Assembly (NCBI RefSeq): GCF_958298935.1
Contig: NC_084931.1
Coordinates: forward strand, 14,783,334 to 14,847,333
From: Phragmites australis
Taxonomy: Eukaryota; Streptophyta; Magnoliopsida; Poales; Poaceae
Direction: 5' to 3'
DNA: 64,000 nucleotides
Shown: positions 47,090 to 57,340 of the stretch, piece after piece
How positions within the stretch are numbered: position 1 is the first letter of the stretch
Layout of the letters: each line of letters begins with the position of its first letter
Made by a program: the position numbers and the translations under genes
The notes under the pieces: model-generated
What the model was told of the DNA's origin: nothing
Database searches by the model: none
The model's input: only the letters and a program-made list of their open reading frames with translations

Positions 47090-48520
47090 AGTACTTCAAG
47101 AGGGTCTCCGCATTCCAATTGTGTTTGAGGGGGTCCCTTTTGTATCGGCCAGGCGGTAGGAGCCGGGTCTGTTAGACTGGAGGACCAAGTATGGGCCTTC
47201 CCATTTGTTGCGCAGCTTTCCCGGAGCTAGGGCACGTCGAAGTACTAGTTCACCGGGTTTGAATTTTCACGGCGCAACCCTTGGATCGTATCAAGCCTTA
47301 GTTTTCTTGATGTAGTGATCGACATTCCGAATGGCATGGAGCCGCGTGCCTTCGGTAAGGTCGAGGGAGTGCTCCCTTTCTCTTTTAGTTTGTGGAAGTT
47401 GTACCCTGAGTGAGTAGCCCATGACCTCGGTGGGTGTCATGGCCTCGTCTCCATACAGGAGGTGGTAGGGTGTGAACCTGGTGGCCCGCATGACTGTGGT
47501 GCGGAGGGACCACAAAACCTTGGGAAATTCCTCGACCCATAGGCCTCGAGCTAAGCCGACGAGGTGGCGATTTAGACCGGAGAGGATGTTTCCATTGGCC
47601 CTTTCGACGGCCCCAGCAGACTGAGGGTGTCGAACTGCTGCGAAGCATAATTCATTGCCAATATCGTCGTAGAATTGTCTGGAAGGCCTGGAGTCAAATT
47701 GTGTGCCGTTGTCTATCGTAAGCTTTCGTGGGTCGCCGAAGTGGCAGATTATGTTCTTCCAGCAGAAGAATTTCTGGACATTTTTTGACGTGATTGCAGT
47801 GAGGGGTTCGACCTCAACCCATTTGGACAAGTACTCCAATGCCACCACTATGTACTGAAGGTTGCCTTTGGCACGGGGAAATGGACCGATGAGGTCTATA
47901 CCCCAATGAGCCAGGGGCCAGATAGGGGCAATTGGTTGCAAGGGAGTTGGAGGTCGGTGGCTTCGGTGTCCCATCTATTGGCATCCTTGGTAGGTGCGGA
48001 CGAGGTCTTTTTTATCGGACATGATTGTAGGCCAATGGAGCCCCTGGCGAAGTGGCTTACCGGCTAGGGCACGAGGCGCCAGATGATTGCCGCAAAGGCC
48101 TTCGTGTATCTCCTGGAGGAGGTTGGCTCCTTCTTGTTTAGTAATGCAGCGAAGGAGGGGAGCGTAGATACTTGTCTTGTAAAGGGCTCCATTTATGAGA
48201 TGGTAGCCCCTGGCGTGATGCTGGATGCGGCGGAGTGCAATCGGTTTGTCCAGTTCTTCTGTTCCTCTTAGGAAGGATAGGAGGGGAGCCCTCCAGTCCA
48301 TGACTTCGATGGGGAGGATGGCGGCAGCCGTTTCATCAAGAGCTCTGGCGGTCGGCTGGGGTAGGGTCTCGAGGAAGGTGCCTATCTGTGGGTGTTTACC
48401 CATGGCTGCGGCCTTTGCCAGGGCATCTGCCTGACTGTTGTCCACCTGTTGTATGCTTCGTATTGATATGCCACGAAAGTGTGCCTCGGCCTTGCGAATG
48501 GCCTTGAGGTATGTTGTCAT
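47090..48520 (-). pseudogene. Tat integrase, catalytic triad kept, one stop
   Basis: The piece 48520-47975 ends the RNase H (QQVDNSQADALAKAAAMGKH) and enters the integrase zinc-binding region (LLQEIHEGLCGNHLAPRALA). After a stop, 47974-47291 holds the core: HWGIDLIGPFPRAKGNLQYI, KLTIDNGTQFDSRPSRQFYD and HPQSAGAVERANGNILSGLN supply D, D and E, so the triad is present. The C-terminal part continues to about 47090 in another frame (KFKPGELVLRRALAPGKLRN, KWEGPYLV). Integrase would insert the cDNA into the genome. This is the best preserved gene of the element. Confidence 0.92.
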
Positions 48521-48529
48521 GTCTGGATG

Positions 48530-49264
48530 CTGAACTTGGAAGTTCTTGTTGACGTGATCGGCAATGATCTGAGAGTTGGTATGGATGATGACTCTGCTGC
48601 CCCCAAGGGTCGGGCCTTTCAGAGGCCTAAGAGGACGGCCTCATATTCGGACATATTGTTGGTCATCTTGAAATCAAGCTGAGCAGCGTATTGGACGTGT
48701 GGGAGAGATGAGGACCACGCTGGCTCCAGCGCCCATGGAGCAGTATGCTCTGTCAGTGTAGATAGTCTAAATGTCTTGGGAGGGTGTAGTGGTGGTTTCG
48801 GTGGGTGCCAGAGTCCATTCGGTGATGAATTCTACCAAGATTTGGGATTTGATGGCAGTGCGGTCCACAAACCTTACCACGAAGGGGGGCTAACTCTAGC
48901 ACCCACTTGCCGATGTGTCCCGTCACCTCCCTGTTATGAAACATGTCTTCAAGGGGGTACGAGGTTGGAACAGTGATGTCGTAGGCAAGGAAATAGTGCC
49001 GGAGCTTGCATAAGGCCATTAGCAGGGCGTAGGCTATTTTTTCGAGCTCGGTGTAGCGTGTCTTGGCCCCGACTATGGCCTTTGAGACGTAGTATACAAC
49101 CCTTTGAGTGGAGCGACCGTTACTCTTTTCCTCCCGTACCAGGGCGGTGCTGACGGCAGACGCAGAGAGGAATAAGTATAGGAGTAGTCCTTCACCGGGG
49201 AGGGGCCGCAAGTGTTTTGTGGTGGGAAAGGTGTGCCTTTAGGGCCTCGAATACCGCTTGGCAT
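48530..49264 (-). pseudogene. Tat RNase H regions, broken
   Basis: After RT comes the RT-linked RNase H-like part (LLLYLFLSASAVSTALVREE, QRVVYYVSKAIVGAKTRYTE, EKIAYALLMALCKLRHYFLA). A second, duplicated RNase H domain follows, as is typical of Tat, seen around 48740-48530 as GAGASVVLISPT and VIIHTNSQIIADHVNKNF. Frameshifts near 48930 and 48700 separate the pieces. RNase H would remove the RNA strand during cDNA synthesis. Confidence 0.8.
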
Positions 49265-49454
49265 TCTGGCATCTAGCTAAATGGTTCGGAGCCCCTCAGC
49301 GTTTGAAGAAGGGGAGGCTGTGCTTAGCAGATTTTGCGAGGAGGTGGCTGAGGGCCACGAGGAGGCTGGCCAGGCGTTGTACTTCTTTCGGATTGGTGGG
49401 TGGCGAGATTTCTGCGATGGCCCGAATCTTTCCCGGATTGGCCTCGATGCCTCT

Positions 49455-50171
49455 TCAGGAGATGATATATCCTAGCATCTTTCCACCCATAGCGCCAAAT
49501 ACGCATTTCTTTGGGTTCAGCCGCACGCTAGCGGCCTGGAGGCTGTTGAATGTTTCTTGCAGGTTGGCAACATAGTTGGCTTCTAGTTGGCTTTTTGCCA
49601 CGATATTGTCTACGTAGGCCTTGATGTTGCGGCCCAACTGCTGTAGCAGCACCTTGTGCACTAGGCGAGAGAAGGTGGCCCCAGCATTCCGAAGACCAAA
49701 GGTCATCCGGACATAGAAGTACACTTCGAAGGGGGTAATGAAGTTGGTCTTGCCCTCTTCCTCCGTTGCCATCCACATCTGGTAGTACTCAGAGTAGGCG
49801 TCAAGGAAGCTCAGCAGTTCGCAGCCGGTGGTGGAATCCACTAGCTGGTTGATGCGAGGAAGGGGGCATACTTTGTTTAATTATGTGAAATCGATGCACA
49901 TACGCCATTTTCCGCCGTGTTTCTTGACCAGGAAAGTGTTGGAGAGCCAATCGGAGAGGATGACCTCTCGGATATCACTGGCTTTTAGTAGCTTCTGGAC
50001 TTCTTCCTTTGCGGCTTCTGCCCGCTCCGGAGAGAGCTTGCAAAGCCCCTGGCATATGGGCCTTGCCTTCAGGCCGACCTGAAGTGAGTGCTCGATAATG
50101 CTGTGGTAGACTCCTGGGAGGTCCTGCGGGGACCATGCGAATGTGTCGAGATTACCCTTCAAGATGGCCAA
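49455..50171 (-). pseudogene. Tat reverse transcriptase, catalytic Asp replaced
   Basis: The first open piece (50171-49881) has DTFAWSPQDLPGVYHSIIEH, EVQKLLKASDIREVILSDWL and NTFLVKKHGGKWRMCIDFT. After a stop the frame continues (49841-49455) with LLSFLDAYSEYYQMWMATEE, MTFGLRNAGATFSRLVHKVL, AYVDNIVAKS and LNPKKCVFGAMGGKMLGYII. These are RT motifs in the right order. The catalytic YVDD box reads YVDN, removing a metal-binding Asp. The element cannot make cDNA with this copy. Confidence 0.92.
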
Positions 50172-50449
50172 AAGTTGGGCTTCTTACCCGGAGGTGAGGT
50201 CTACCCCTATTCGGAAGGTCTGGTCAGGTTGGTCTTGGTGTATGGGGACCAGCTTTATGTCCCTCTCCGGTTGTGGCCTCGGAGGGCAATGGTGCTCGGG
50301 ATGCACCGATGGAGGGTTCTCCGAGTCCTCCTGTGTCATAGTGTGGATGTGCGACTAGGGAGTGGAGCAGGGTGCCCATACTCGATGCATCTAGGCAGGT
50401 CCTGGTCGCCGTGGACAGTTATTAGCCCTTGGGGTCTAAGCATTTTCAG

Positions 50450-50940
50450 GTAGAGGTAATTGCGATGGGGTGCCCTCCGAATCTGTTCAGAGTTCCTTGT
50501 CCTAGGATGGCATTGTAGGCGTATGGTACATCCATGACGTCGAAGGTGATGACCTCGGATTGTGATGCAGAGCCCTCACCGAAGATGATCGGGAGTTCCA
50601 TCTAGCCTAGGGTGTTGAGGGGGGCCCCATTGAATCCCTGGAGGGGTCTGCTGCTTGGTGAAAGCTGGCTTCGTGGAACTTGGAGTTGGTCAAAGGCATG
50701 CACGAATAGGAGGTCCGCCGAGCTGTCTCCATTGGCCAGTATTCTTCAGACCTCAACTTCAGCAATGTTGGCTGCGATGACTAGGGCATTGGAGTGGGGA
50801 AATTTTACCCCCTCAGAGTCATCGACGGTGAATGTCACAGGGGCATCGGCCCAGTCGTGGGCCTGTCGATGGATGCTAGTTGCTCCGATGTGGTGTACCT
50901 CATGTGCATAGTCTCGTCGTTGTTGTTTTGAATTGCAACC
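50450..50940 (-). pseudogene. Tat aspartic protease, active site altered
   Basis: On the minus strand, with interrupting stops, are APVTFTVDDSEGVKFPHSNA, RILANGDSSADLLF, LQGFNGAPLNTLG, ITFDVMDVPYAYNAILGQ and LNRFGGHPIA, the typical order of Tat protease. The flap-side YNAILG and the SSAD block are kept. The active-site position where family members have Asp (in V-D-x-G-S-S-A-D) is Asn here, so the enzyme would not cut the polyprotein. Confidence 0.8.
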
Positions 50941-50973
50941 GGAGCTCCCTCCACCGGTTATGGCGAGGACGAT

Positions 50974-51315
50974 CTATTTGCCCCATACCCTTTCGTTGTC
51001 ATACTTCTCTAGGGATGATTGGGGTGGTGAAGGTGAGGCCCACTGTAGAGGATTCTGCAAGGCTAGATGGTCGACCAGGTGGTTGGCCGATGGCTTGAGA
51101 TATTCGGACCACCCCTTGGGGGCACCATCAATTGAGGCGAAGGCTGCTTGCCTCCCGAGGTACTCCTCTCGGAAGGTGGTGAGGGTTCGACAGTTATCGG
51201 TATTATGTCCTCGTCCTGCACTGTGTAGAGTGCACCAGGATTCCTGCTCAGAACGCTGGTTTGGAGCGTGGCTTCGCTCTGGGAGGCCTCCGGAGCGTCC
51301 CCGGTAGCGTCCCAT
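50974..51315 (-). pseudogene. Tat gag C-terminus with zinc-knuckle-like motif
   Basis: An open piece of 113 codons contains CTLHSAGRGHNTDNC followed by RTL, the C-H-H-C nucleic-acid-binding pattern found at the end of Tat Gag, then a Ser/Pro-rich linker into protease. It is separated from the preceding Gag sequence by breaks. Confidence 0.75.
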
Positions 51316-51462
51316 GGGGTGGCTTTGGTTCAGAGCCCTGTGGCCTGGGCTGATATTGTTGATGTTTCGGCGTTGTCGCTGTCGCTCCCTTTGGGACGCG
51401 GCGGTAAGAGCCTCCTCGAAGCTCCTCTTTGCTGGAGGAGCAGGGGCGTGTGATGATCCAGC

Positions 51463-52549
51463 CTACGAGTGTGGCCTCTCAGAATTGGACAAGGAAGCCT
51501 CGCTAGCTTGTGAGCGCCTCTGGTGGAGTTTTTCCTCCTCTGTCCGTGCATATTCCTCGAATTTGCTCATGAGGATTTCTACCGTGCGTATTGGACGTCG
51601 GTTCAGCCGATCGTATAGGGGGCCTTTGGCCAGGCCCTGGGTTGCGGCGTTGGTGACCAAAGAATCCGATATTCCCCTAATTTAGGCCTTGCTGGGAGAA
51701 CCTTCAGAAGTAGTCCCGGAGGGTTTCGTCTGGCTCCTGCCTAATAGTGAATAGGCTGCCGGAGGTTACTGGTTTGATGAAGGTGCCCTGGAAGTTGCTA
51801 CGGAAGAGGTCTCAGAGTTGAGATCAGGTGTGAATGGTGCCAAAGTCCAGTGTCCACAACCAGCGTATGGCCACCCCTTCTAAGGCGAGGGGGAAGCATT
51901 TAGCCATGGTGGCCGGGCCTCTATGGCTAGGGCGTAGGATCGGACGAAGTCATCAGGGTCCGAATCACCTTTAAACTTGGGTAACTTCGGGGTCTGAAAA
52001 CCCTCTGGGAAGGGCATGGCCTGCAGGTCGGTCTGCAGGGGAGAGTTATGGTCTTGCAGGGGGTCCTCACGACACCGGCTCCAAGGCTCCGGGGACCAAA
52101 TGGGCCGGGTCCTTGCGCCGAGGGGTTTGTCTACTCGTGGAGCTTGGGTCAAAACCACACCAGTCGTCCCGGGAGCAGATGATGTGGGCAACTTGTTTTT
52201 TGGCCCGCAGGGTTGTCCGTAGTTCCTCAATCTCGGTCAGGAGTGCCGCCAAGCGGGATTGCTGCTCGGGTATAACGGCGTTTTCGGTGGTAGCGCCAGC
52301 CGCAGCCCCTAGGGGCACAGCGAGGGCCTCGCCTTGCTGCTGTTGGGTCTCCAGGGTAAAGAACCTTTCGGTGCCGCCCGTAGCTGTGGTTCTGGTTGGG
52401 TCGGCGGTGGTCGTAAGGTTCCTATTCCCCTTGGCGGGGGGGCCATCGTGGACGCTGCCTGCGAATAGCCGACAGGATTGTTGCGCAGGCGTGACTGGGT
52501 GGTCGGCCACTGTCGATGCGGCCTTGGTGGTCTTCTTCTTGGGTGGCAT
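51463..52549 (-). pseudogene. Tat gag, broken
   Basis: ATG at 52549 opens MPPKKKTTKAASTVADHPVT, with a helix LAALLTEIEELRTTLRAKK. A frameshift near 52070 precedes the Gag core: FPEGFQTPKLPKFKGDSDPD, DDFVRSYALAIEA, then in other frames GVAIRWLWTLDFGTI and a block containing RQEPDETLRDYF. A further open piece, 51660-51463, reads LYDRLNRRPIRTVEILMSKF. At least four stops or frameshifts interrupt it. Gag would assemble the particle. The basic N-terminus and the PKLPKFKGDSDP block are good Tat markers. Confidence 0.82.
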
Positions 52550-52572
52550 CCTACCTCTCTTAGCACTTCTGT

Positions 52573-52597
52573 GTTCGAGTCCCCACGGACGGCGCGC
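52573..52597 (-). promoter_or_regulatory. Presumed primer binding region of the Tat element
   Basis: Directly after the 5' LTR the minus strand reads GCGCGCCGTCCGTGGGGACT, similar to the sequence following Tat-type LTRs in grasses, where a tRNA primer pairs. The expected initial TGG is not intact, so the exact tRNA is not assigned. Confidence 0.45.
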
Positions 52598-53493
52598 TGT
52601 TGTAGCTAGAGTTCGTCTTGCCCCAGCAAATACGGCAAAAGTTTCTTCTAAGGAGGGGACTCAAGCTTGGAGACGAAGTTTAAGAGGAAGGAACACCACG
52701 AATGTATTGATGGTAGAAAAAATGGATCGATCTAGGAGGAGTATGACAGCGTGACTTGGTGTGCTTTCACCTCTGTGTCTTTTTGTTGTCTAGCTCGTGT
52801 GGCCTTATCCCGGATAACTGCTTTCTACGCTATCTGAGAGATAAATATTCAATGTAGTAATTATCATGGTGCCTGCCCCCTGAAGGGGTCGAGCCGGTCG
52901 CCAACTGTAGCCTGACGCCACACTATCAGGGGTGTCAGGATAGCCTCCATTATGCCGGGGTGTCAGAGCGGTGTCCACTAGCCTAGGCATACAATGCCGA
53001 TCACCTCCTTGCAGGCAAAGTACGACTGGTACTCCCCTTCCGGCAGATCTTTCCTGAGGCCTGATGACTCACCCAGTAGCCTCCGGGAAGCCAGCCCGAG
53101 CAGTTGGGATGGGAAACTCGGGAGGCATGGCTTCGGGGGGTGAAGTCTTTGGGAGGTCGGACTCCGGAAGGCCGGGGCTTCGGGAGGCCGAGGCTTCGGG
53201 AGATCGAGCCTTCGGGAGACCGATTTTGGGAGGCTGAGCCTTTGGGAGGTAGGACTCTAGAAGGTCGGGGCTTTGGGAGGCCGAGGCTTTGGGAGACCGA
53301 ACCGTTGGGAGGCTGAGCCTTCGGGAGGTAGGACTCCGAAAGGTTGGGGCTTCGGGAGGCCGAGGCCTCAGGAGACCGAGGCTTCGGGAGACCGAGCCTT
53401 TGGGAGGCTGAACCTTCGGGAGGCCGAGGCTTTGGGAGGCCGGGCTGGTTAAGCCAAGGGGCCGTCTGGGGTCCTTAACAACGACCCCCAACA
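52598..53493 (-). repeat. 5' LTR of the Tat element (896 bases)
   Basis: Starts TGTTGGGGGTCGTTG at 53493 on the minus strand and ends CTAGCTACAACA at 52598. Compared with the 3' LTR it lacks 98 bases, which in the 3' copy are 41411-41508 and contain the TATA box. A GC-rich array of 15- to 20-base units (CGGGAGGCCGAGGCTT type) occupies 53120-53450. Confidence 0.92.
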
Positions 53494-54494
53494 CGGAAGG
53501 GAGACAAGATGGCAAGAGGAGGATGAGCATCCCCTGCTCCATTGAGAACTACAACAATCGATTGGGCTCCAAGAAAAAAATCATAACGGAGTTATGTTTT
53601 AGCAAACCTTGATGGCAAATTGACCATTTGATCCTAACACATGAGCAAACCAACTTATTTTATTTAAGGAAGGAGCCGAGTTAGTGTGATGCAAAGAAGT
53701 TCCATTTTTTAATAAAAATGGGGCAGATGATATACATGTTAAGAATGAGCATATGTATTAGCAAATTGAAATTAAGAAAACTAAAAGCTAGTCCTGAGTA
53801 ATACTAAATGTTTTGTATGGAGGATTAAATGGCCGTATGTTGATAAGAGGTCAATATCATACTCAGAAACTAAATATCACACACTTGAGACCTTCCACGA
53901 GACAGAGCGATGCGAATAATCTTGTTAGCTAGTTGAAAATTATGCACGGAATTCTCTAGCAATCTGATATTAGCTACGTTGGGAATATACACTACTAGCC
54001 ATCACACAACAGACAAGCCCCACGAACGAGGTGCCCAACAGTACACAGAGACGCATGCATGGAGGGGAGGGGAGGGGAGGGTAGGGTAGGGGTGCGGTGG
54101 CGACCGTATGTATCAGCGAGGAGCATAGGTAGGATGCGACGGAAGGGAGGGATGGGGAGGAGCACGGGGACGGGGCAAAGGTGCATGGGGAAGATGCCGC
54201 GGTGGACCATGTCAGGGTGGATGGCCGGCGGCGGACCGCATCGGGGCGGGATCCCGGTGATGTCGGGGCGGATGGCGTCGGAGTGGTGGTGGACAGCGTT
54301 GGCACTACTCCGGGACGACGGAGGCCCCTTGGACGTCAGCAGCGCTCAGAGGAGGGAGGCCAGAGGGCACAGGGAGGAGGGGCTCGGAAAGGAGGTTAGA
54401 GGGCAACAGAGGCGGAACAGTGGCGGAACTCAGGTAGCCTATCAGTGCTGTCTAAGTTTGTCAATGGGGGCTAGGATTTTGTGGCCTCACGTTG

Positions 54495-54527
<33 letters not shown>

Positions 54528-54552
54528 GCATTTGCGTAGGCGATGGACTTAA
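53494..54552. other. CACTA interior right of the gypsy insertion
   Basis: No gene is supported. It contains a G-rich stretch (GGGGAGGGGAGGGG around 54064) and GC-rich sequence to 54460, then an AT microsatellite. Confidence 0.4.
54497..54525. repeat. AT dinucleotide microsatellite
   Basis: About fourteen uninterrupted AT units. Confidence 0.95.
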
Positions 54553-55059
54553 GGGCCTGTTTGGTTGCTCGAATACCCTCAGCTTGGCTCGTATGTCTCA
54601 TGCAGGCTGAGTAGAGACATGCTGGGGAGATGCAGTAGAGGCTGTTTGGTTGGGTACCTATGCTCAGACTAGATAAGAAGAGATTGTATTTGGTTATCCA
54701 CATGGTATATGTTGCATGAGATTAAAATAAAAAAACAAGTGTTAATATGATGTTTATTTCGCATAAATACACTCTATAGTACTTAATTTATATATTAAAC
54801 CTTAATCTAATTTAAAATATACTAATATAAGTTAATATTCACTAATTATTCTTCACTAGCGCTAATCGATTGCATCTCCCCAGCCTGGCCCGGGAGACAC
54901 AGTCGATTCCGGCGTTTCCCACTGGCTAGGCTGGGGACGTGCAATTGCATGGACAGGTGCAGGCTCAACCGAAGGTGCAGGCAACCAAACGCCCAACGCC
55001 TGCACGCACGGAGCTAGGCCGGTGCGCTGCTCCTCACGTGCAGGTACTCAAACATGACC
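54553..55059. mobile_element. Tourist/Harbinger-like MITE, 507 bases, with TAA target duplication
   Basis: TAA at 54550-54552 and TAA at 55060-55062 flank the unit. The left end GGGCCTGTTTGGTTGCTCGA and the right end read inward, GGTCATGTTTGAGTACCTG, are imperfect inverted repeats. GGGCCTGTTTGG is a very common start of grass Tourist-type and related MITEs. No ORF is present. It is inserted in the CACTA element. Confidence 0.6.
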
Positions 55060-55314
55060 TAAGAACCGACTTTAATTATTTTAGAACCGACACTGATTAT
55101 TTTTTATTTTTTCCCGAGAAATATTCTTCTATTACATATTCTCTATGCATACGTTTTAATAGATGTCCTTAATAATATAATCTCGTATATATATCATATT
55201 CTTGTATTACATATTTTTTTACATAAGACAATGTGTATACAAATGTTTTAAATATTTTTTTGACAGGTCTTTTAAACATTATCATTTTTGTTACTTTTGG
55301 AAATAAATAATCAC

Positions 55315-55413
55315 ATTGAAAATTAAGTTACATAACATGAATGTCCCATTGAAAAATAAGTTACAAAACATGAAAATTATATTGGAAACTAAGTTACATA
55401 ACATGACACTATT
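55315..55413. repeat. 33-base tandem repeat, three units
   Basis: Units begin at 55315, 55348 and 55381, each ATTGRAAA then TAAGTTACATAACATGA with few changes. They lie just beyond the 3' end of the CACTA transposase gene. Confidence 0.93.
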
Positions 55414-55469
55414 TGCCTTGGACCACTTTCCCTACACCATCAAGGCGTATGTAGGGCATCATAGATCTA

Positions 55470-57231
55470 TCGAGGGTTGCTCTACAAGTTTAATCTTTTC
55501 TGGATCTCCGAAAGGTGGCACGTCATCGAACTAATTGTATTCTTCCTTATCCTGCACATTCTCTACTCCAACAATTCTTTATTTTCTGGCACAACTATGT
55601 ACTTCTTTTCATTCGTAGGGTCAATTGTATATAAAACATGTGTGATATGATCAACGAGTACCCACGAGTCATCTTTATGGCTTACAATGCTGAGGTTGAT
55701 AGTTTTGAACCCGTAGTTGTCCATCGCTACGCCATTTGGGTGTTTGACCTATTTGCACCGAAAGACGAGGATCTGCAGATTCACTCCATAGTCGAGTTCC
55801 TAGATTTCATATATGAACCCATAGTAAGTGCTCTTTTCCCATATTGTGTCATAGGCTTCTATCCGAACACCGTTGTTTTTGGCCATGCTCTTGTTGTCCT
55901 TTACTTTGCTATAGAACGTGTACCCATTAATATCATATGCTTGCCATGATGTAACTAAACTTGATGGGCCACAAGCCAACATTTTCAGTGTTTTTTTATC
56001 TACGGATTCACCATCTGATAGATTTTGCTTCTTGAACCATGTGGTCAAGCGACATTTGTACTCTTTTATGATCCAATCATTTGAGCGGTCTTGATTTTCT
56101 ATGTGAAGCTCATTTAGGTGTTGCTCGACGTACGACTCCACTATCTTGAGATGTTGCAAAATGGTGAAATGTGCTTCTTGCACTTCTTTGTAGTTCTCAT
56201 TGACGAATCTTTTCTTTCCTTAGGTCCCTCTCCTAGACAACCTCCCATCATGTCGAGATACAGGTACACCAATTGGTTTCACATCTTTTTTGTAATCAAT
56301 GCAACACTCAACAACTTCCTCGGTATTGTAGTCCTTAGTCATGGAACCCTCTGGATGAGCACGATTCCGTATATAGCCCTTTAGAATGCCCATGTACCGC
56401 TCAAATGCATACATCTGATGTAAGAAGACATAGCCTAGTGCAACTATCTCATTCACGATGTGAACCAAGAGGTGTTCCATTACATCTAAAAAGGATGGAG
56501 GGAAGCACATCTTAAGTTGGCATAGAGTCTTTATCAAGTAACTATGTAGAGTACCCAGTTTTTCAGCATCGGTCACCTTCTATGCAATTGCGTTGAAGAA
56601 GTGACACAATCGTGTGATGACCACCTTTATGTATCTTGGCTTGATACCCCTTGATTACAATAGAGAGCATCTGCATCATCATCACATGACAATCGTGAGA
56701 CTTCATGCCGATTAGCTTCAAATTTTTCATCAAGACTAGTTTCTTGATGTTGGATGAGTAATCAGTCAGAACTCTCACCCCCGCAAGGACTTGCATAGTG
56801 CCTTTTTCTCCTCAGGTATCAAGGGTAGCTAGGAGGGGGAAGGTAATGTTTCTCATTTGGTCTATCTTCAAGGTATAGCTCTGGCCTGATTTTAAAATGT
56901 ACAAAGTCCTTATGTGACTTGATTCCGTCCTTTGTCTTGCCTAGTATGTCTAGTAAGAGGCCAAGGATGCTATCACACATATTCTTCTCAACGTGCATGA
57001 CATCGATGCTGTGGTGAACGTCCAACTCCTTCCAGCAGGGCAAATACTTAAAGAAAATTGGCATCTTCTTCCACAGCATGCCGGTCGGAGTCTCACTTTT
57101 TTCCTCTTTTTACCCTTCGATGGCTTCCCCAAAACAACCTTGATGTTCTTGACCATTTCAAACAATAGTACCCCATTGCAAGGTTTTGGACCAGTACCTT
57201 GCTCAATTGTATTGTCAAAAAATTTCTTCAT
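55470..57231 (-). pseudogene. CACTA TNP2-type transposase, broken
   Basis: Right to left on the minus strand: a start-proximal piece MKKFFDNTIEQGTGPKPCNG with FEMVKNIKVVLGKPSKGKKR; the transposase core KMPIFFKYLPCWKELDVHHS and IDVMHVEKNMCDSILGLLLD; MKSHDCHVMMMQML; the DUF4218-like part (LLVHIVNEIVALGYVFLHQM, YAFERYMGILKGYIRNRAHP); then a DUF4216-like part (YDTIWEKSTYYGFIYEI and further to about 55470). The pieces lie in different frames with several stops. TNP2/TNPD proteins bind the element ends and cut them with a DDE-type centre. IDVMHVEKNMCDS is the diagnostic block. The N-terminal third is missing, probably replaced by the LTR fragment at 57341. Confidence 0.9.
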
Positions 57232-57340
57232 CTTGCGGTATTTGTGAGTTTTGAGTAAGAACCATCAATGTCGTGTGCACACCAACTTTTGTGAGTATGG
57301 AAGGTACACAAACGTGGTTTCATATAATAATACTACACAT

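Larger units (their letters stand above)
41208..53493 (-). mobile_element. Ty3/gypsy retrotransposon, Tat lineage, full-length but defective
   Basis: Two LTRs (53493-52598 and 42184-41208) bracket gag, protease, reverse transcriptase, RNase H and integrase on the minus strand, a 98-base tandem array, and an additional gene on the plus strand. Flanks are CGGAG (41203-41207) and CGGAA (53494-53498), a five-base target duplication with one change. An extra antisense ORF and a tandem array between pol and the 3' LTR are Tat-lineage traits (Grande, RIRE2 and Cinful-type elements). Many stops, frameshifts and lost catalytic residues make it inactive. Confidence 0.9.
38827..57336 (-). mobile_element. 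CACTA (En/Spm-type) transposon, split by a gypsy element
   Basis: The left terminus CACTACTACAACAATAG at 38827 is followed by subterminal repeats built on ATAGGCGG and AACCGCCTCTGGTAA (38870-39120). Minus-strand Ulp1-like remnants occur near 39340-39500 and minus-strand TNP2-type transposase at 55470-57231, the order expected for one element read right to left. The 12.3-kb Tat gypsy element 41208-53493 sits between them. The 5' terminus is not found and is presumably destroyed near 57.3 kb, where an LTR fragment begins. Confidence 0.6.

Noticed and set aside
52113..52754. 213-codon plus-strand frame over Tat gag
   Set aside because: Antisense shadow of gag that continues into the LTR. The known Tat antisense gene is elsewhere (42697 onward).
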